Shown: positions 13,279 through 15,774 of the stretch, one piece after another
Layout of the letters: each line of letters starts with the position of its first letter
Position numbering within the stretch: the first letter of the stretch is position 1
From: an uncultured Spirochaetales bacterium
Lineage (GTDB): Bacteria > Spirochaetota > Spirochaetia > Sphaerochaetales > Sphaerochaetaceae
Length of the DNA stretch: 15,774 bases
Reading direction: 5' to 3'
NCBI GenBank assembly: GCA_934271365.1
Contig: CAKQRI010000039.1
Coordinates: 1-15,774 of the forward strand
Translations under genes and position numbers: made by a program
Notes under the pieces: model-generated
What the model saw: only the letters and a program-made list of their open reading frames with translations
Told to the model about the DNA's origin: nothing
Database searches by the model: none

Positions 13279-14376
13279 CTATTTATCCCAATCATAGCCT
13301 GAGAATACAGGCCTTCCTGTATATTTTCTTATCTCTCTTTTTCCTTCGATTGCATCTAGGGTAGAGTAGCAGAGTGCCTCCTGCTCAACTTCGCCTTTGT
13401 AGACAGAGACATCAGCAATCCAGGATGTATCAGCCTTTATTCTTTCTATTATATCGCTGAATCTTACAAGGCCACCAGTTAATAGAATGCTATCAACCTT
13501 TCCTTTTAGCACAACTGCCATTGCTCCGATTTCCTTCTCTATCTGGTAAATCATTGAATTCCAGACAATAACAGCATGAGGATCTCCTTCCTCAACAAGC
13601 TTATGGACTTTGTCAGCATTTGAGGTTCCGAAGTGGCTTACAAAGCCTCCCGCTCTTGAGCACATTGCCTCGAGCTCGCCTTTTCGATGCTTTTCACTGT
13701 ATAAAGCCGTCTCCATTATTGGAATAGAACCTAATCTAGTAGGAGTGAATGGACCATCTCCGCCTGCCCCTTCTGTTCCATCAATCATTCTTCCATTCTT
13801 ATGCGCGCTTATTGTGATTCCACCATCGATATGGCAGACGATGAATGATGACTCTTCATATTTCTTCCCGATTCTCTCTGCGTGGAGCCTTGCGATTCCT
13901 TTCTGATTAAGAACATGCGACTGAGCTCTTTTATAGACTCCTTTTATTCCTGTAATCCTAGCCTCATCCTGAAGCTCATCGACATTTGTTGGGTCTACTG
14001 TGTAGCAGGGCTTTCCGAATTCCTTAGAGAATTCATATGCAAGCATGACTCCGAGCTTTGCAGGATGGTCAGAGCCACCCTTGTCATCACGTGTATCGAC
14101 ATACAGCCTTTCATCGATTTCCATGACACCTGAAGGCTGAGAATAGGCACATCCACCACGTCCTATGAAGATATCAATATCAGAGAGCGACATGTCATGC
14201 TTTTTGAGAAAATCCTCGATAACATTACGCCTCATCGGCAGCTGGTCATTTGTTGTCTTATAGCTCATCAGGAGAGGTGCATCATGGAAAATGCTCTCTG
14301 TGAACAAAGAAGATCTATTATCGAATACGCTTATCTTAGTTGAAGTTGAACCTGGATTGATCACTAATGATTTCAT
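13279..14376 (-). CDS. buk: Butyrate kinase
   Basis: 365 residues, standard for butyrate kinase (acetate kinase, about 400, is longer). Interconverts butyryl-phosphate plus ADP and butyrate plus ATP. Seen: the ASKHA phosphate loop VINPGSTSTKISVF (5-18), GRGG (72-75) followed by YSQPSG, CHIDGGITISAH with the second phosphate motif, the EGAGGDGPFTPTRLGSIP block specific to Buk, and LTGGLVRF near the C-terminus. Branched-chain acyl kinases share this family, so substrate is probable rather than certain. No phosphotransbutyrylase gene is adjacent, unlike the usual ptb-buk pair. The start ATG 14374-14376 has no Shine-Dalgarno but sits 7 nt after a -10-like hexamer. tatD follows. Confidence 0.93.
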   Translation of the reverse strand: MKSLVINPGSTSTKISVFDNRSSLFTESIFHDAPLLMSYKTTNDQLPMRRNVIEDFLKKHDMSLSDIDIFIGRGGCAYSQPSGVMEIDERLYVDTRDDKGGSDHPAKLGVMLAYEFSKEFGKPCYTVDPTNVDELQDEARITGIKGVYKRAQSHVLNQKGIARLHAERIGKKYEESSFIVCHIDGGITISAHKNGRMIDGTEGAGGDGPFTPTRLGSIPIMETALYSEKHRKGELEAMCSRAGGFVSHFGTSNADKVHKLVEEGDPHAVIVWNSMIYQIEKEIGAMAVVLKGKVDSILLTGGLVRFSDIIERIKADTSWIADVSVYKGEVEQEALCYSTLDAIEGKREIRKYTGRPVFSGYDWDK

Positions 14377-14383
14377 GTTTTAG

Positions 14384-14412
14384 AAAATAGCACCTTATCT
14401 ATGATAGTGCAA
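14384..14412 (-). promoter_or_regulatory. Putative buk promoter, extended -10, ending 7 nt before the ATG
   Basis: TTGCAC (14407-14412), 17-nt spacer, TATTTT (14384-14389) with TGC in front, then exactly 7 nt to the ATG. It predicts a leaderless message. It lies back to back with the promoter of the plus-strand DUF262 gene. Confidence 0.5.
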
Positions 14413-14422
14413 AGCATATGCC

Positions 14423-14451
14423 TTTAATGAGTTTGTGTTTTCTGCTATGTT
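14423..14451 (+). promoter_or_regulatory. Putative promoter of the DUF262 pair, extended -10
   Basis: TTTAAT (14423-14428), 17-nt spacer, TATGTT (14446-14451) preceded by TGC, then 7 nt to ATG 14459. The same geometry at buk supports choosing ATG 14459 over GTG 14435 and ATG 14447. Confidence 0.45.
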
Positions 14452-14458
14452 CTATGCT

Positions 14459-15658
14459 ATGGGAAAGATTCAGGTCAGGAATTTGTGCGTACGTGATTTT
14501 CTTTCATATCAGAAAGATAAGAAGCTTCCGCAGTTCAAGGTCCGTTATACTTGGAATGAGAGAAATACAGAAACCCTGATTAAGGACATCAATGAGGCTG
14601 CAGGAAAGGGAAGCTATTCCATTGGAATTGCTGTCTATGTCAGAGGTGAATGCGTTGATGGCCTTGGCCGTCTAATCACGTTATCGCTTATCTCAAAAGC
14701 TCTTGGCATGCCTTATCCCGATTTGGAGCGCAGGTGGACAGCGAGAGAGCTTAAAACCCTTAAGGCGAATTACCTGGCTGTGAAGAGAGCACTCTCTTTT
14801 TCTGATCAGAATCAGTTTCCTTCATTCTTCTTAGAATGCACATACATCACTCTTGTTGAAATAGAGGAGATGCGAGACAGCTTCTCCTTCTTTGATTCAG
14901 GATCAGAGCGCGGAGTCTCGCTTGATCCTGCAGATCTTCTGAAAGCCTATCATCTATGCTCAATGAGAGAGTGCAATGAAGGTGAGAAGCTACGTGTTAT
15001 AGCAGAGTGGGAAGGTATTGGAAAAGATAGGCTTGCCTCCTTATTCTCTATATGGCATCCTCTTCTTTACTGGACTAAGGGTGTTTATGCACCGCCTCTT
15101 TCTTTCCAGAGCCTATCGGCATTTGAGGGCATTGAGGAGAACCTGGACTATCCATTTGTAAAAGCTCTGAAAAGCACACAGCAATCGCTTGTTTCATGCA
15201 TTCTGAATGGCAAGCCGTTCTTTGAAAGATGCTTTTATTATCAGAGAATGAAAGAAGAGCTTGAGTCTATTATATCTTTGTCATTTCCATCTCTGATGCG
15301 CAATATAAGCTCTGATTCTCCTTCAGATATTTCCTGCTTTGAGCTCTTTGAATCTCTTTCGCTTCTTATGCTAGATAGATTTGGCAAAGAGGCAGTGAGA
15401 ATCTCTCTTCCTGTTCTTTTCAGGTTTGCCTTCTCTCTCCGGCTGAAGGATTCCTCTGTCCCATGGGATAAGATTAACAGACATATTCTGTCTCCTCAGT
15501 CAATTCTGCCGTCTATATTGTATTCGATGTCACCTTACGATGTTTATTCATATGATTTCAGAAAGGAGCTCGGAGATATGAGGAATGTGGCATTCCACGA
15601 GAAAGGCCCCGTTAAGCTGATAGATTGGGATAATGATTTCGAGAGGTGGCTGAAATGA
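14459..15658 (+). CDS. DUF262 (GmrSD N-terminal-like) protein with degenerate signature
   Basis: 399 residues from ATG 14459. The first 85 residues fit the DUF262 domain: DFLSYQKDKKLPQFKVRYTW takes the place of the IPxYQRxYxW block, TETLIKDI the following helix, YSIGIAVYV the strand before the signature, and VDGLGRLITLSLI (66-78) the place of VDGQQRLTTL. The catalytic-looking DGQQR is thus DGLGR. The remaining 300 residues are mainly helical and I see no HNH/DUF1524 nuclease motif. DUF262 proteins include the GmrS part of the modification-dependent GmrSD restriction enzymes and several phage-defence proteins. The stop overlaps the start of a second DUF262 gene (ATGA), which implies a joint function. 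An alternative GTG start at 14435 would add 8 residues. Confidence 0.75.
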   Translation: MGKIQVRNLCVRDFLSYQKDKKLPQFKVRYTWNERNTETLIKDINEAAGKGSYSIGIAVYVRGECVDGLGRLITLSLISKALGMPYPDLERRWTARELKTLKANYLAVKRALSFSDQNQFPSFFLECTYITLVEIEEMRDSFSFFDSGSERGVSLDPADLLKAYHLCSMRECNEGEKLRVIAEWEGIGKDRLASLFSIWHPLLYWTKGVYAPPLSFQSLSAFEGIEENLDYPFVKALKSTQQSLVSCILNGKPFFERCFYYQRMKEELESIISLSFPSLMRNISSDSPSDISCFELFESLSLLMLDRFGKEAVRISLPVLFRFAFSLRLKDSSVPWDKINRHILSPQSILPSILYSMSPYDVYSYDFRKELGDMRNVAFHEKGPVKLIDWDNDFERWLK

Positions 15659-15774
15659 ATGATGTTCTCAGAATCAAGGATCTTATAAATTCAGATTCTT
15701 ATATTATTCCTGTATATCAGAGGGATTTCGCTTGGGGCGCTCATGAGCTTGAGCGCCTTGTCAGGGATATAGAG
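15655..15774 (+). CDS. DUF262 protein, N-terminal part, cut by window end
   Basis: Only 40 residues are visible (MNDVLRIKDLIN, then IIPVYQRDFAWGAHELERLV). The IPxYQRxFxW motif followed by an acidic helix is the classic start of DUF262 proteins, so the assignment is safe although the gene runs off the window. ATG 15655 overlaps the preceding stop codon (ATGA), and the upstream gene is probably translated together with it. Whether a DUF1524 nuclease domain follows cannot be seen. Confidence 0.85.
   Translation, partial: MNDVLRIKDLINSDSYIIPVYQRDFAWGAHELERLVRDIE

Overview
The window looks like a chromosomal housekeeping segment from a low- to mid-GC, anaerobic, gut-type bacterium. A spirochaete (Treponema or Sphaerochaeta relative) is my best guess. 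It rests on the Treponema/Brachyspira-like N-terminus of the class II fructose-bisphosphate aldolase, the butyrate kinase, and the general style of the TPR and MATE proteins. This is recognition by memory, not a database result.

Layout, left to right. (1) The first 63 bases hold a hairpin that can serve as a minus-strand terminator and that also resembles the right end of an IS3-family insertion sequence. (2) A minus-strand pair encodes a MATE exporter and a radical SAM protein. (3) A minus-strand glycogen-synthesis pair, glgA-glgC, ends in a strong terminator. (4) A minus-strand run encodes a TPR protein with a Cys/His-rich tail, then tsaE, tsaB and trxB, and also ends in a terminator. (5) The only sizeable non-coding stretch, about 8710-8947, carries a minus-strand structured RNA that I call 6S RNA. 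(6) The translation operon infC-rpmI-rplT plus a small coiled-coil acidic protein is on the minus strand and has its own promoter and terminator. (7) Class II aldolase fba is on the minus strand, with promoter and terminator. (8) A plus-strand membrane-anchored protein of unknown function runs convergently into tatD. (9) A minus-strand pair encodes butyrate kinase and TatD. (10) Divergent from buk, two tandem plus-strand DUF262 proteins overlap by an ATGA junction, and the second is cut by the window end.

How the genes work together. Regions 3, 7 and 9 serve carbon storage, glycolysis and possibly butyrate/ATP metabolism. Regions 4 and 6 serve protein synthesis (t6A tRNA modification, IF3, L35, L20) and redox balance. 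Region 5 would tune RNA polymerase. The accessory part is the DUF262 pair at the right edge. Its first member has lost the usual DGQQR signature and its second starts with an intact IPxYQR motif, which makes it the best candidate for an uncharacterised defence-type module.

A second pattern stands out. Most genes that head a transcription unit lack a Shine-Dalgarno site. For five of them a plausible -10 hexamer ends exactly 7 nt before the ATG, which predicts leaderless mRNAs. Genes inside operons instead have good Shine-Dalgarno sequences. This also settles several start codons.
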